From the NCBI GenBank assembly GCA_021613375.1, contig JAJQXZ010000037.1, positions 62,001 to 126,000 on the forward strand: 64,000 nt of DNA, given 5' to 3'. Positions 48,301 to 60,531 of this stretch are shown here, piece by piece. How positions within the stretch are numbered: the first letter of the stretch is position 1; every line of letters begins with the position of its first letter. This DNA is from Megaleporinus macrocephalus. Its lineage: Eukaryota > Chordata > Actinopteri > Characiformes > Anostomidae. The notes under the pieces are model-generated. The model was not told the DNA's origin and did not search any database. It saw only the letters and a program-made list of their open reading frames with translations. Made by a program: the position numbers and the translations under genes.

Positions 48301-49938
48301 TTATTTCTCCACTCACTGTACACAGATCAGCTCGTACATTAAACACCTCCTTATATCTCCACTCACTGTACACAGATCAGCTCTTACATTAAACACCTCC
48401 TCATATCTCCACCCACTGTACACAGATCAGCTCGTACATTAAACACCTCCTTATATCTCCACTCACTGTACACAGATCAGCTCTTACATTAAACACCTCC
48501 TCCTCATATCTCCACTCACTGTACACAGATCAGCTCTTACATTAAACACCTCCTCATATCTCCACTCACTGTACACAGATCAGCTCTTACATTAAACACC
48601 TCCTCATATCTCCACTCACTGTACACAAATCAGCTCTTACATTAAACACCTCCTCATATCTCCACTCACTGTATACAGATCAGCTCTTACATTAAACACC
48701 TCCTCATATCTCCACTCACTGTACACAGATCAGCTTTTACATTAAACACCTCTTTATATCTTCACTCACTCTACACAGATCAGCTCTTACATTAAACACC
48801 TCCTCATATCTCCACCCACTGTACACAGATCAGCTCGTACATTAAACACCTCCTTATATCTCCACCCACTGTACACAGATCAGCTCTTACATTAAACACC
48901 TCCTTATTTCTCCACTCACTGTACACAGATCAGCTCGTACATTAAACACCTCCTTATATCTCCACTCACTGTACACAGATCAGCTCTTACATTAAACACC
49001 TCCTCCTCATATCTCCACTCACTGTACACAGATCAGCTCTTACATTAAACACCTCCTCATATCTCCACTCACTGTACACAGATCAGCTCTTACATTAAAC
49101 ACCTCCTCATTTCTCCACCCACTGTACACAGATCAGCTCTTACATTAAACACCTCCTCATACCTTCACTCACTGTACACAGATCAGCTCTTACATTAAAC
49201 ACCTCCTCATATCTCCACTCACTGTACACAGATCAGCTCTTACATTAAACACCTCCTCATATCTCCACTCACTGTACACAGATCAGCTCTTACATTAAAC
49301 ACCTCCTCATTTCTCCACCCACTGTACACAGATCAGCTCTTACATTAAACACCTCCTCATCATATATCCACTCACTGTACACAGATCAGCTCTTACATTA
49401 AACACCTCCTCCTCATATCTCCACTCACTGTACACAGATCAGCTCTTACATTAAACACCTCCTCATTTCTCCACCCACTGTACACAGATCAGCTCTTACA
49501 TTAAACACCTCCTCATCATATATCCACTCACTGTACACAGATCAGCTCTTACATTAAACACCTCCTCCTCATATCTCCACTCACTGTACACAGATCAGCT
49601 CTTACATTAAACACCTCCTCATATCTCCACTCACTGTACACAGATCAGCTCTTACATTAAACACCTCCTTATATCTCCACTCACTGTACACAGATCAGCT
49701 CTTACATTAAACACCTCCTCATTTCTCCACTCACTGTACACAGATCAGCTCTTACATTAAACACCTCCTCATTTCTCCACTCACTGTACACAGATCAGCT
49801 TTTACATTAAACACCTCCTCATATCTCCACTCACTGTACACAGATCAGCTTTTACATTAAACACCTCCTCATATCTCCACTCACTGTACACAGATCAGCT
49901 CTTACATTAAACACCTCCTCATATCTCCACTCACTGTC
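33303..49938. repeat. 50-bp satellite array, about 330 copies, with higher-order structure
   Basis: The unit reads TGTACACAGATCAGCTCTTA, CATTAAACACCTCCTCATAT, CTCCACTCAC, with recurring variants: CGTAC for TTACA context, GAACAC for GTACAC, ACAAAT, CCCACTG, and 3-bp insertions giving CTCATCATAT or CTCCTCATAT. Rare variants recur at fixed distances. ATTAAAGCTCTCC is at 34017 and 35481, and ATTAAAAACCTCATC at 34370, 35834 and 37202. AGCTGTTACATTAAACAAC is at 38861, 41343 and 45650, and GCTCTTTCATT at 40685, 43171, 44991 and 47472. These show periods near 1.46, 2.48, 1.82 and 4.3 kb. Both edges fall within a unit. Confidence 0.98.
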
Positions 49939-50006
49939 TTCAACGTCCACGTCCACGTCCACGTCAGGCTGTTCTACCTGCTGCGAGAGAAGAGCCGGAG
50001 CTCTGG

Positions 50007-50213
50007 ATGGCAGAACCATTCGTTTTACAGCTGACGTCGGGTCTTCTCTCAGGTCATGTGTACAGCTCGGGCGAGGAGTACCCAGCTACTCTGAGAATCA
50101 AAGATGGTGCTCATTATCGCTCCTTCACATCAACCAAGGAGGCCCAGGACTTTCTGAATGCTACCGCTGGTTCGCTGGGTCCCGCGTCTCCTTCGGCTTC
50201 GGCTTCTGGGTGA
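50007..50213 (+). CDS. Short ORF in LINE 5' region, 68 residues
   Basis: Begins MAEPFVLQLTSGLLSGHVYS and ends SASASG, then TGA. The middle (ATLRIKDGAHYRSFTSTKEA followed by QDFLNA) resembles the small hybrid-binding fold at the start of RNase H1-type proteins (pattern Y-x-S-F-x-S-x-x-E-A-x-x-F-L). The end of the frame, TCTGG|GTGAGA, also looks like a splice donor, so it may be the first exon of a longer reading frame. It could be the remnant of a LINE ORF1 or captured host sequence. Evidence for translation is only the clean frame. Confidence 0.4.
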   Translation: MAEPFVLQLTSGLLSGHVYSSGEEYPATLRIKDGAHYRSFTSTKEAQDFLNATAGSLGPASPSASASG

Positions 50214-50786
50214 GATTAAGGCTTGTTGAAGCTAATTAGCCGTTAGTTGTCGGCTAACAACATTGCAAAACGTTATTTGTCACTAAGAACAGACTTCGAA
50301 TGTTTCTCTGGATGATTGCTCGAGTTGTTTGCTACTTTATTATTTATGAATTTTAGACATGCGAGCAATGGGTTTCTTAATGGCCGCACTTTTACTTTTA
50401 TTATTTTAAATGTGGTTGTAGGGACTGGATTAATGCAGTGGGCTCATGTATCCACCTAGTAGGCCGGTATAAATCAATGTATCAGTTATCGGACGATCTG
50501 TTTAGCTTTTCTGTTTCAGCTTGTTTTAATTTGTGAAACATTACGGTCTACATACAGTTTCATGTTGCACTGTTTATAATATGTTCCTTTTTCTCTGACG
50601 GGTTCTTGATTACCAGCTTTGTTTAAAGTTGGACTGGGCCTTTCTGCTGCCCCGTATTCAAACATGGTCACGGTCCATTTTTGGCCGTTTGCTAAATTCA
50701 TATGTTTGTGGTGACTTAGGTTTATTTTTGCTGGGAGGCACTGCTTTGTTTTTTGTGTTTTTTTATTGTATGTGTTTTCCTTTTTT

Positions 50787-50812
50787 ATTTGGTATCTTTA
50801 TAGATACCAAAT
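50787..50812. other. Perfect 11-bp stem-loop followed by A-run
   Basis: ATTTGGTATCT (50787-50797), loop TTAT, then AGATACCAAAT (50802-50812), followed directly by about ten A and then, at 50842, the ATG of the LINE ORF2 pseudogene. It is placed exactly between the two LINE reading frames. Confidence 0.8.
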
Positions 50813-50841
50813 AAAAAAAAAAGAGTATATAAGAGTGAATA

Positions 50842-53800
50842 ATGAGTCAACTTAATATTTTGGTTTGGAATTGTGGTGAGCTGAATATTCCTCACAAACG
50901 AGTCAGTGCTCTAAAATGACTGATGTTGCTCTAAAACAAGAGACACATTTGTTAAATTCTGATGTCAGACAGTTAGCAAACCAATGGTATCACACAATCA
51001 CCTTCTCATCTTCTGACAATAGAACTAAAAGGGGGTGGCAGTTGTGGTTAGGCACAATCTGAAATTTAAACTGTTGGACACATGGGCAGACGATATAGGA
51101 AGAATAACGATTGCAAAAGTAGAAATATTTAACAGGAAAATTGCGTTTATTTCTGTGTATGCTCCTAATTTGTTAGAAAAATCCTTTTTTGATACAATCA
51201 CTCAGAAAATGCTTGATTTAACTAATTATTCATTAATAGTGGGGGGGATTTTAATGCTGTGTGGGACCCCCTGCTTGATAGTTCAAACTTATCAAGGTCA
51301 AGAGACCAGGGGTTGGCCACAGCTGCTTTGCATACCTGGGCAAAAAACTTGGGCCTGGTAGATGTTAAAGATTTCTCTTTTTATTCTGCACGCCACAAGT
51401 CATTTTCACGAATTGATTATTTATTCGCCTCTCCGCAGCTTTTTCAGAGTATTAACCAAGTAATTTTCTCGCCTTCAGCGTTATCTGATCATAAGGGGGT
51501 TCTCTGTTCAGCTATTTTCAGTAGTATGTCCAAGCGAGCAGTCAGGTGGAGATTTAATACTTCATTGTTAAAAAATCAAGATTATATTTCACAGTTTATT
51601 CTAGAATTTGAGGAATTTATAGCCCTCAATAATGGGTCTGTTTGTGATCACAGGATATTATGGAATTATGGAAAGGTTTTATAAGAAGTAACGACAAACG
51701 CTTTTGCTCTAATTTGCGCAAAAAAGGATCCCTGAGGCTGCAAAACCTTGAGGAGGACTTTAGGAGATTGGATTTATCATTACAGCATAATTTCTCAGAG
51801 CAAGTGGCTTTGCAGAGAGATCTAGTTAAGAAAGAGATAAATGATATTTTAAAACAGCTAGCAGAATTTCAAATACACAGGACTAGACAACGATACTACT
51901 TCCAAGGTGCCAGGCTCAGTCATCTCTTAGCTATGAAAGTTAGATCTAGTGAACAATTTGCAGATATTCCAGCCATCAGAACACCAGACTACTACGTTAC
52001 TACGGACCCTAAAGAAATTAATGATAATTTTAGAGACTTTTATTCCAACCGTTATAAAACAGAAATAGTACCAGATATGGTTAGATGTGATAAATTTCTA
52101 GGCACGCTAAATCTCTCTCAACTTACCAATTCAGACTCTAAGGAATCGGATAATCCAGTTTCTTTGGAGGAGTTAAAAGCCGCTGCACTTGATATGCAGA
52201 GGGGGAAATCACCTGGACTTGATGGTATTCCACCCGAGTTCTATGTCACTTTTTGGCAGCAAATTAGTCCATTTTTTGTGAATATGATTCATTACTCTAT
52301 GGAAAAGGGTAGCTTTGCTAGCGATGTTAACACAGCTTTAATATCCCTACTTTTGAAAAAAGATAAGGACCCTGTTGAATGTTCTAGTTATCGTCCTCTT
52401 GGTCTTTTCAATTCTGACCTTAAGATTTTTGCCATTATTAGTTAACTCTGATCAAACAGGATTCATTAAATCCAGACTTGCTTCTGATAATGTAAGGCGT
52501 CTTCTCCATATGAGTGACGAGGCTGCTAGTATTAAATGTCCGCTGGCTGTCCTGTCTCTTGATGCTATGAAAGCTTTTGATAGGTTGGAATGGTCTTTTT
52601 ATGGTCAACTCTTAAATGTATGGGATTTGAGGAAGGACTTATTCACTTGATTAAAATCTTATACGCCAATCCTGCATCTGTCTGGACAGGACAGACATTC
52701 TCTTCTCTCTTTCCTGTGTCAAGATCATCGCTACAAGGGTGTCCTCTTAGTCCCTCTCTCTTTGCCCTTTCTCTCGAACCCCTAGCTCAGATGATTCGTA
52801 AGGCTGCTGAAGTGGTACCCGTGTCTGTCCATGATACCCACCATCATGTGGCTTCATATGCAGATGATGTGCTAGTATTTTGAAAAGATCCAGTAAAATC
52901 TATCCCACATCTTTTAACTATCTGTGATGAATATGGTTTTCTTTCTGGTTTTAAAATGAACTGGTCCAAATCTGCCCTCTTACCACTAAATGAACCTGCT
53001 AATGCCTATTACAGCTGACATCACTGTAGTGCACCACTTAAAGTATTTAGGTGTGGAAATGTTTTCCTCTTTGAATCTTACTCATAATTATTCGTCTATG
53101 TATAAAAGGTGTGTAATGATTTGAGTAGGTGGACGAACGTTCCTATTTCTCTGCAGGCCCGGGTCTCGGTTGTGAAAATGAATGTTCTTCCCAGAATGAA
53201 TTTAGTTAGTTCTATGATACCGCTTCCTCCACCCTGTGACTATTGGAACCAATTACATTCTGCTGTATCCAAATTTATAGGGAGGAATAAACGTCCTCGT
53301 CTTAAACTTTCCACTTTGCAGAGGCTAAGGGAGGAGGGGGGATTAGCTGTTCTGAACTTCAAATTGTACCATTGTCCGTTCACGTTGAGACCAGTGCTTA
53401 GGTGGTTGGATGCTCAGACTCTTGTTTCATGGCGTTTGATTGAGGGAAACATTGTACACCCTTAATAAGTAAGGAATGCCGGCTTCGGTTGGGACCGATT
53501 ATATCTTATATCTTATTCAGACGTGGCGGGACGCGGAGAAACTGTGTAAAATATCTTGTAAATGGCTTATTTAGTAATAGGAGGGAGACCCATCACTGCA
53601 AATCACTGGAAAGATATGGGTATACATTACTTGGAGGATGTTTTTGATGTTAAAGGACTACTTACTTATGACCACATTAAAAATACATTTAATCTCTCCC
53701 AGTCCTCCTTTTTCTTTTATCTGCAACTCGGGTCTGCTCTTAGAGCGACTGGTCTCTCGCTGCAGCAGTCACTACCGACTCATCCTATGTATAAAATATT

Positions 53801-54298
53801 CATAACACAGGAAAATCAGAATAAGAGTCTGGTTTCCACATTATATCGTTTTACCCTTAAAGCTTCTTATTTACGACTCCCTTTAAACAAACTTTGGAAA
53901 CAAGATTACCTGGTCTCGAAGGAGGATTTGATTGGGATGTTGTGTGGTCGAGTATTCAGAATGCTTCTCGTAACCCTGATCATCAGTTGATTCACCTGAA
54001 CTATATACATAGAACTTCTCTGACTCCTCGCAGACTTTATTTTATGAAGGTTCTGAGCCCCCCACCATGTACTCTCTGAGCCCCCCATCATGTGCTCTGT
54101 GTTCAATAAAAGCCTGTGTTCTGGGAGTGCCCTCCTGTTGCCACATTTTGGATTAAGGTTGCCTTTAAGTTATCAGGACTGGTTTCTGAGAAGGTACCTG
54201 CTACTTTGCTCATTCTGTTGTTAAATTACTTTTCTGTAAGTAACACACACTCTCTCTCTTTCAGAGCGTGGTCTCTGTCCCTGATGGATATAATGTAA
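50842..54298 (+). pseudogene. LINE ORF2 pseudogene: endonuclease plus reverse transcriptase (L1/Tx1 group)
   Basis: Starts MSQLNILVWNCG, the usual opening of L1-type endonucleases, but stops occur within about 30 codons. Endonuclease traces follow: KQETHL (about 50934-50951, catalytic Glu), FISVYAPN, GILMLCG where GGDFN would be expected (frame lost at the G7 run 51241), and ALSDHKG. The reverse transcriptase shows GKSPGLDGIPPEFY, SSYRPLGLFNSDLK, DQTGFIKSRLASDNVRRLLH, SLDAMKAFDRLEW, LQGCPLSPSLFALSLEPL and YADDVLVF (about 52856-52880). The C-terminal part continues past 53465 in shifted frames. At least six frame breaks or stops make it non-functional. The LQGCPLSP and YADD blocks place it in the L1 clade rather than with the 26-29 kb LINE. 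Confidence 0.85.
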
Positions 54299-54506
54299 TG
54301 GAACTCTCAGCAGCTCGAATTAACGAAGCTAATGAAGAAAAAGTCAGTACCTGGTATGAAGCAATTGAGACTTTGTAAAGCATGCTGTGAACAGTGCCCC
54401 CCCCCCCCTTGTTTGTTTGTTTGTTTTGTTTTTATTATTTTTTTTTATTATTATTTGTTAATATTATTATTTTATTTTTATATATATATAATTATTATTT
54501 TTATTT

Positions 54507-54508
<2 letters not shown>

Positions 54509-54574
<66 letters not shown>
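54509..54574. repeat. (TA)n microsatellite
   Basis: About 33 TA units inside the LINE 3' untranslated region, preceded by TTATT-rich sequence and a C9 run near 54398. Confidence 0.95.
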
Positions 54575-54578
<4 letters not shown>

Positions 54579-54680
54579 TTAAATATGTATTTTGATTTTA
54601 TTTATTTACTTTTATGTATGCACAGTTGTGTTGTTCTGTGTATGGTGTGTGTTTGTGTATGGTGTTTGTTGTGAATGTTC

Positions 54681-54714
54681 AATAAATAAACAAAAATTTT
54701 ATCACAAAAAAAAA
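54681..54714 (+). terminator. LINE polyadenylation signal and A tail
   Basis: Overlapping AATAAA hexamers at 54681-54690, then an A9 run at 54706-54714 directly followed by the repeated TTCAAC. Confidence 0.75.
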
Positions 54715-54884
54715 TTCAACCACCTCCTTATTCTCATTCTCAGCACTGCAGTGACACTGACGTGGTGGTGTGCTGGTGTGAGTAGATCAGACACAGATGA
54801 GCTACTGTCTCTGACTTTACATCTACAAGGTGGACCAGCAAGTAGTAGGAGTGTCTAATAGAGTGGACAGTGAGTGGACAGAGT
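54715..54884. mobile_element. Internal remnant of an ostariophysan DNA transposon
   Basis: CCACCTCCTTATT is followed by CAGCACTGCAGTGACACTGA, CGTGGTGG, then GTGTCTAATAGAGTGGACAG and TGAGTGGACA. I recognise these blocks from a palindromic DNA transposon very common in ostariophysan fish, here rearranged and internally deleted. The same transposon's terminal repeat (GATCAGCCATAACATTAAAA) matches the neighbouring 50-bp satellite unit. Superfamily not assigned. Confidence 0.6.
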
Positions 54885-55339
54885 CTGATTCTGGTGGGGA
54901 GTCTGATTCTGGTGGGGAGTCTGATTCTGGTGGGGAGTCTGATTCTGGTGTGGATTCTGATTCTGGTGGGGAGTCTGATTCTGGTGGGGAGCCTGATTCT
55001 GGTGGGGAGTCTGATTCTGGTGGGGAGTCTGATTCTGGTGTGGAGTCTGATTCTGGTGGGGAGTCTGATTCTGGTGGGGAGTCTGATTCTGGTGTGGATT
55101 CTGATTCTGGTGGGGAGTCTGATTCTGGTGGGGGGCCTGATTCTGGTGGGGAGTCTGATTCTGGTGGGGAGCCTGATTCTGGTGTGGATTCTGATTCTGG
55201 TGGGGAGTCTGATTCTGGTGGGGGGCCTGATTCTGGTGGGGAGTCTGATTCTGGTGTGAAGTCTGATTCTGGTGTGGAGTCTGATTCTGGTGGGGAGCCT
55301 GATTCTGGTGGGGAGTCTGATTCTGGTGGGGAGTCAGAG
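54885..55339. repeat. 18-bp minisatellite, about 25 copies
   Basis: Unit GAGTCTGATTCTGGTGGG with variants ending GTG or starting GCC/GAT. Because 18 is a multiple of three, all frames stay open and one would encode ESDSGG repeats. There is no supporting gene structure. Confidence 0.97.
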
Positions 55340-55429
55340 GCAGAAAGGAGGTGAAATGAAAATTACACTGTAATATTTCTGAAACGCGTTTTCTCTAGAC
55401 GTGTTTTTGACCCTCATGGTTTTCCATAC

Positions 55430-55605
55430 TGAAGCGATGCTGAACGTTCGCGCGCTGCTCATTAATATTCATGTTCGTTGACTGATTCTGCGCCGCGGTT
55501 GGCTGCTCGTTTCCAAACACTAGCGCATGGTTGGGTGGAGCCGGGCTGTGTGGGCGGGGTCAGGGGTCACGCGGAGGACGCGGGTGTTTTGCAGCAAGCT
55601 GAAAC
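55430..55605 (+). promoter_or_regulatory. CpG-rich promoter-like region
   Basis: Contains GGGCGGGG (55553-55560, GC box), an inverted CCAAT motif (GGTTGGCTG near 55497) and many CpG, immediately upstream of the ATG at 55606. The composition is unlike the flanking minisatellites. Confidence 0.5.
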
Positions 55606-55702
55606 ATGAACGCGCCTCGAGGAGCTTTCTGGATGTTCAAGCGTCTCGCGAGCATGCTGGACAAAGCAGTGGACGAACCAGAGGACGCGCGAGACACCAC
55701 TG
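55606..55702 (+). CDS. Candidate first coding exon of an unrecognised gene
   Basis: ATG at 55606 opens MNAPRGAFWMFKRLASMLDK, then AVDEPEDARDTT, with GC-rich codons and CpG. At 55702 the sequence CACTG|GTCAGC could be a splice donor, although GTCAGC is weak. From that base onward the sequence becomes the CA minisatellite, so reading through would give only low-complexity residues. The upstream promoter-like region supports a genuine first exon. The remaining exons would lie beyond the window. The protein was not recognised. Confidence 0.45.
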
Positions 55703-58700
55703 GTCAGCCTAATAAACACAACTACACACACACACACACACACACACACAACTTACAGCCTAATAAACACAACTACACACACAACTTACAACCTAATAAA
55801 CACAACTACACACACACAACTTACAACCTAATAAACACAACTACACACACACAACTTACAACCTAATAAACACAACTACACACACACACACACAACTTAC
55901 AGCCTAATAAACACAACTACACACACACACAACTTACAGCCTAATAAACACAACTACACACACACACACACACAACTTACAGCGTAATAAACACAACTAC
56001 ACACACACAACTTACAGCCTAATAAACACAACTACACACACACACACACACACACACACAACTTACAGCGTAATAAACACAACTACACACACACAACTTA
56101 CAACCTAATAAACACAACTACACACACACAACTTACAGCCTAATAAACACAACTACACACACACACACAACTTACAACCTAATAAACACAACTACACACA
56201 CACAACTTACAGCCTAATAAACACAACTACACACACACAACTTACAACCTAATAAACACAACTACACACACACACACAACTTACAGCCTAATAAACACAA
56301 CTACACACACACAACTTACAACCTAATAAACACAACTACACACACACAACTTACAACCTAATAAACACAACTACACACACACAACTTACAACCTAATAAA
56401 CACAACTACACACACACACACAACTTACAGCCTAATAAACACAACTACACACACACACACACACAACTTACAGCCTAATAAACACAACTACACACACACA
56501 ACTTACAACCTAATAAACACAACTACACACACACAACTTACAACCTAATAAACACAACTACACACACACAACTTACAGCCTAATGAACACAACTACACAC
56601 ACACAACTTACAGCCTAATAAACACAACTACACACACACAACTTACAGCCTAATAAACACAACTACACACACACAACTTACAACCTAATAAACACAACTA
56701 CACACACACACACACAACTTACAACCTAATAAACACAACTACACACACAACTTACAACCTAATAAACACAACTACACACACACACACAACTTACAGCCTA
56801 ATAAACACAACTACACACACACAACTTACAGCCTAATAAACACAACTACACACACACAACTTACAGCCTAATAAACACAACTACACACACACAACTTACA
56901 GCCTAATGAACACAACTACACACACACAACTTACAGCCTAATAAAAACAACTACACACACACAACTTACAGCCTAATAAACACAACTACACACACACAAC
57001 TTACAACCTAATAAACACAACTACACACACACACACACAACTTACAACCTAATAAACACAACTACACACACAACTTACAACCTAATAAACACAACTACAC
57101 ACACACACACAACTTACAGCCTAATAAACACAACTACACACACACAACTTACAGCCTAATAAACACAACTACACACACACAACTTACAGCCTAATAAACA
57201 CAACTACACACACACAACTTACAGCCTAATAAACACAACTACACACACACAACTTACAACCTAATAAACACAACTACACACACACAACTTACAGCCTAAT
57301 AAACACAACTACACACACACAACTTACAGCCTAATAAACACAACTACACACACACAACTTACAGCCTAATAAACACAACTACACACACACAACTTACAAC
57401 CTAATAAACACAACTACACACACACACACACAACTTACAACCTAATAAACACAACTACACACACACACACACACAACTTACAGCCTAATAAACACAACTA
57501 CACACACACAACTTACAACCTAATAAACACAACTATACACACACAACTTACAGCCTAATAAACACAACTACACACACACAACTTACAGCCTAATAAACAC
57601 AACTACACACACACAACTTACAACCTAATAAACACAACTACACACACACACACACACAACTTACAGCCTAATAAACACAACTACACACACACACACACAC
57701 AACTTACAGCCTAATAAACACAACTACACACACACAACTTACAGCGTAATAAACACAACTACACACACACAACTTACAACCTAATAAACACAACTACACA
57801 CACACACACACACACACACACAACTTACAGCGTAATAAACACAACTACACACACACAACTTACAACCTAATAAACACAACTACACACACACACACACACA
57901 ACTTACAGCCTAATAAACACAACTACACACACACACACACAACTTACAACCTAATAAACACAACTACACACACACACACACACAACTTACAGCCTAATAA
58001 ACACAACTACACACACACACACACACACACACACAACTTACAGCGTAATAAACACAACTACACACACACAACTTACAGCCTAATAAACACAACTACACAC
58101 ACAACTTACAGCCTAATAAACACAACTACACACACACACACACAACTTACAGCCTAATAAACACAACTACACACACAACTTACAGCCTAATAAACACAAC
58201 TACACACACACAACTTACAGCCTAATAAACACAACTACACACACACACACAACTTACAGCCTAATAAACACAACTACACACACACACAACTTACAGCCTA
58301 ATAAACACAACTACACACACACACACACACACACACACAACTTACAGCCTAATAAACACAACTACACACACACAACTTACAACCTAATAAACACAACTAC
58401 ACACACACAACTTACAGCCTAATAAACACAACTACACACACACAACTTACAACCTAATAAACACAACTACACACACACACACACACAACTTACAGCCTAA
58501 TAAACACAACTACACACACACACACACAACTTACAGCCTAATAAACACAACTACACACACACAACTTACAACCTAATAAACACAACTACACACACACAAC
58601 TTACAGCCTAATAAACACAACTACACACACACACACACACACACACACAACTTACAGCGTAATAAACACAACTACACACACACAACTTACAACCTAATAA

Positions 58701-59706
58701 ACACAACTACACACACACACACACACACACACACAACTTACAGCGTAATAAACACAACTACACACACACAACTTACAACCTAATAAACACAACTACACAC
58801 ACACACACACAACTTACAGCCTAATAAACACAACTACACACACACACACACACAACTTACAACCTAATAAACACAACACAACTACACACACACACACACA
58901 CAACTTACAGCCTAATAAACACAACTACACACACACACACACACACACACACAACTTACAGCGTAATAAACACAACTACACACACACAACTTACAGCCTA
59001 ATAAACACAACTACAACACACAACTTACAGCCTAATAAACACAACTACACACACACACACACAACTTACAGCCTAATAAACACAACTACACACACAACTT
59101 ACAGCCTAATAAACACAACTACACACACACAACTTACAGCCTAATAAACACAACTACACACACACACACAACTTACAGCCTAATAAACACAACTACACAC
59201 ACACACACAACTTACAGCCTAATAAACACAACTACACACACACACAACTTACAACCTAATAAACACAACTACACACACACACACAACTTACAGCCTAATA
59301 AACACAACTACACACACACACACACAACTTACAGCCTAATAAACACAACTACACACACAACTTACAGCCTAATAAACACAACTACACACACACAACTTAC
59401 AGCCTAATAAACACAACTACACACACACACACAACTTACAGCCTAATAAACACAACTACACACACACACACACACACACACAACTTACAGCCTAATAAAC
59501 ACAACTACACACACAACTTACAGCCTAATAAACACAACTACACACACACACACACACACACAACTTACAGCCTAATAAACACAACTACACACACACACAC
59601 ACACTTACAGCCTAATAAACACAACTACACACACACACACACACACACACAACTTACAGCCTAATAAACACAACTACACACACAACTTACAGCCTAATAA
59701 ACACAA

Positions 59707-59737
<31 letters not shown>

Positions 59738-59801
59738 ACTTACAGCCTAATAAACACAACTACCCACACACACACACACAACTTCAGCCTAATAAACACA
59801 A

Positions 59802-59839
<38 letters not shown>

Positions 59840-60169
59840 CTTACAGCCTAATAAACACAACTACACACACAACTTACAGCCTAATAAACACAACTACACA
59901 CACAACTTACAGCCTAATAAACACAACTACCCACACACACACACACAACTTACAGCCTAATAAACACAACTACACACACACACACACACACACACACAAC
60001 TTACAGCCTAATAAACACAACTACACACACAACTTACAGCCTAATAAACACAACTACACACACAACTTACAGCCTAATAAACACAACTACACACACACAC
60101 ACTTACAGCCTAATAAACACAACTACACACACACACACACACACACAACTTACAGCCTAATAAACACAA

Positions 60170-60205
<36 letters not shown>

Positions 60206-60487
60206 CTTACAGCCTAATAAACACAACTACACACACAACTTACAGCCTAATAAACACAACTACACACACACACACACACAACTTACAGCCTAATAAACAC
60301 AACTACACACACAACTTACAGCCTAATAAACACAACTACACACACAACTTACAGCCTAATAAACACAACTACACACACACACACACAACTTACAGCCTAA
60401 TAAACACAACTACACACACACACACACACACAACTTACAGCCTAATAAACACAACTACACACACAACTTACAGCCTAATAAACACAA

Positions 60488-60531
<44 letters not shown>

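Larger units (their letters stand above)
49945..54714 (+). mobile_element. L1/Tx1-type LINE with poly(A) tail and target-site duplication
   Basis: A 4.8 kb element with a 5' region starting in CGTCCA repeats, a short ORF, an ORF2-type pseudogene, a polyadenylation signal (AATAAATAAA at 54681) and an A9 tail ending at 54714. TTCAAC occurs at 49939-49944 and again at 54715-54720, just outside the tail, as a probable 6-bp target-site duplication. The insertion lies at the right edge of the 50-bp satellite. Confidence 0.8.

Noticed and set aside
33303..49938. Possible CRISPR array
   Set aside because: The units are contiguous near-identical 50-mers without unique spacers, in vertebrate DNA. It is a satellite.
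54870..55259. ORF of repeated LILVGS resembling a membrane protein
   Set aside because: Alternative frame of the 18-bp minisatellite. Any frame is open because the unit length is divisible by three.
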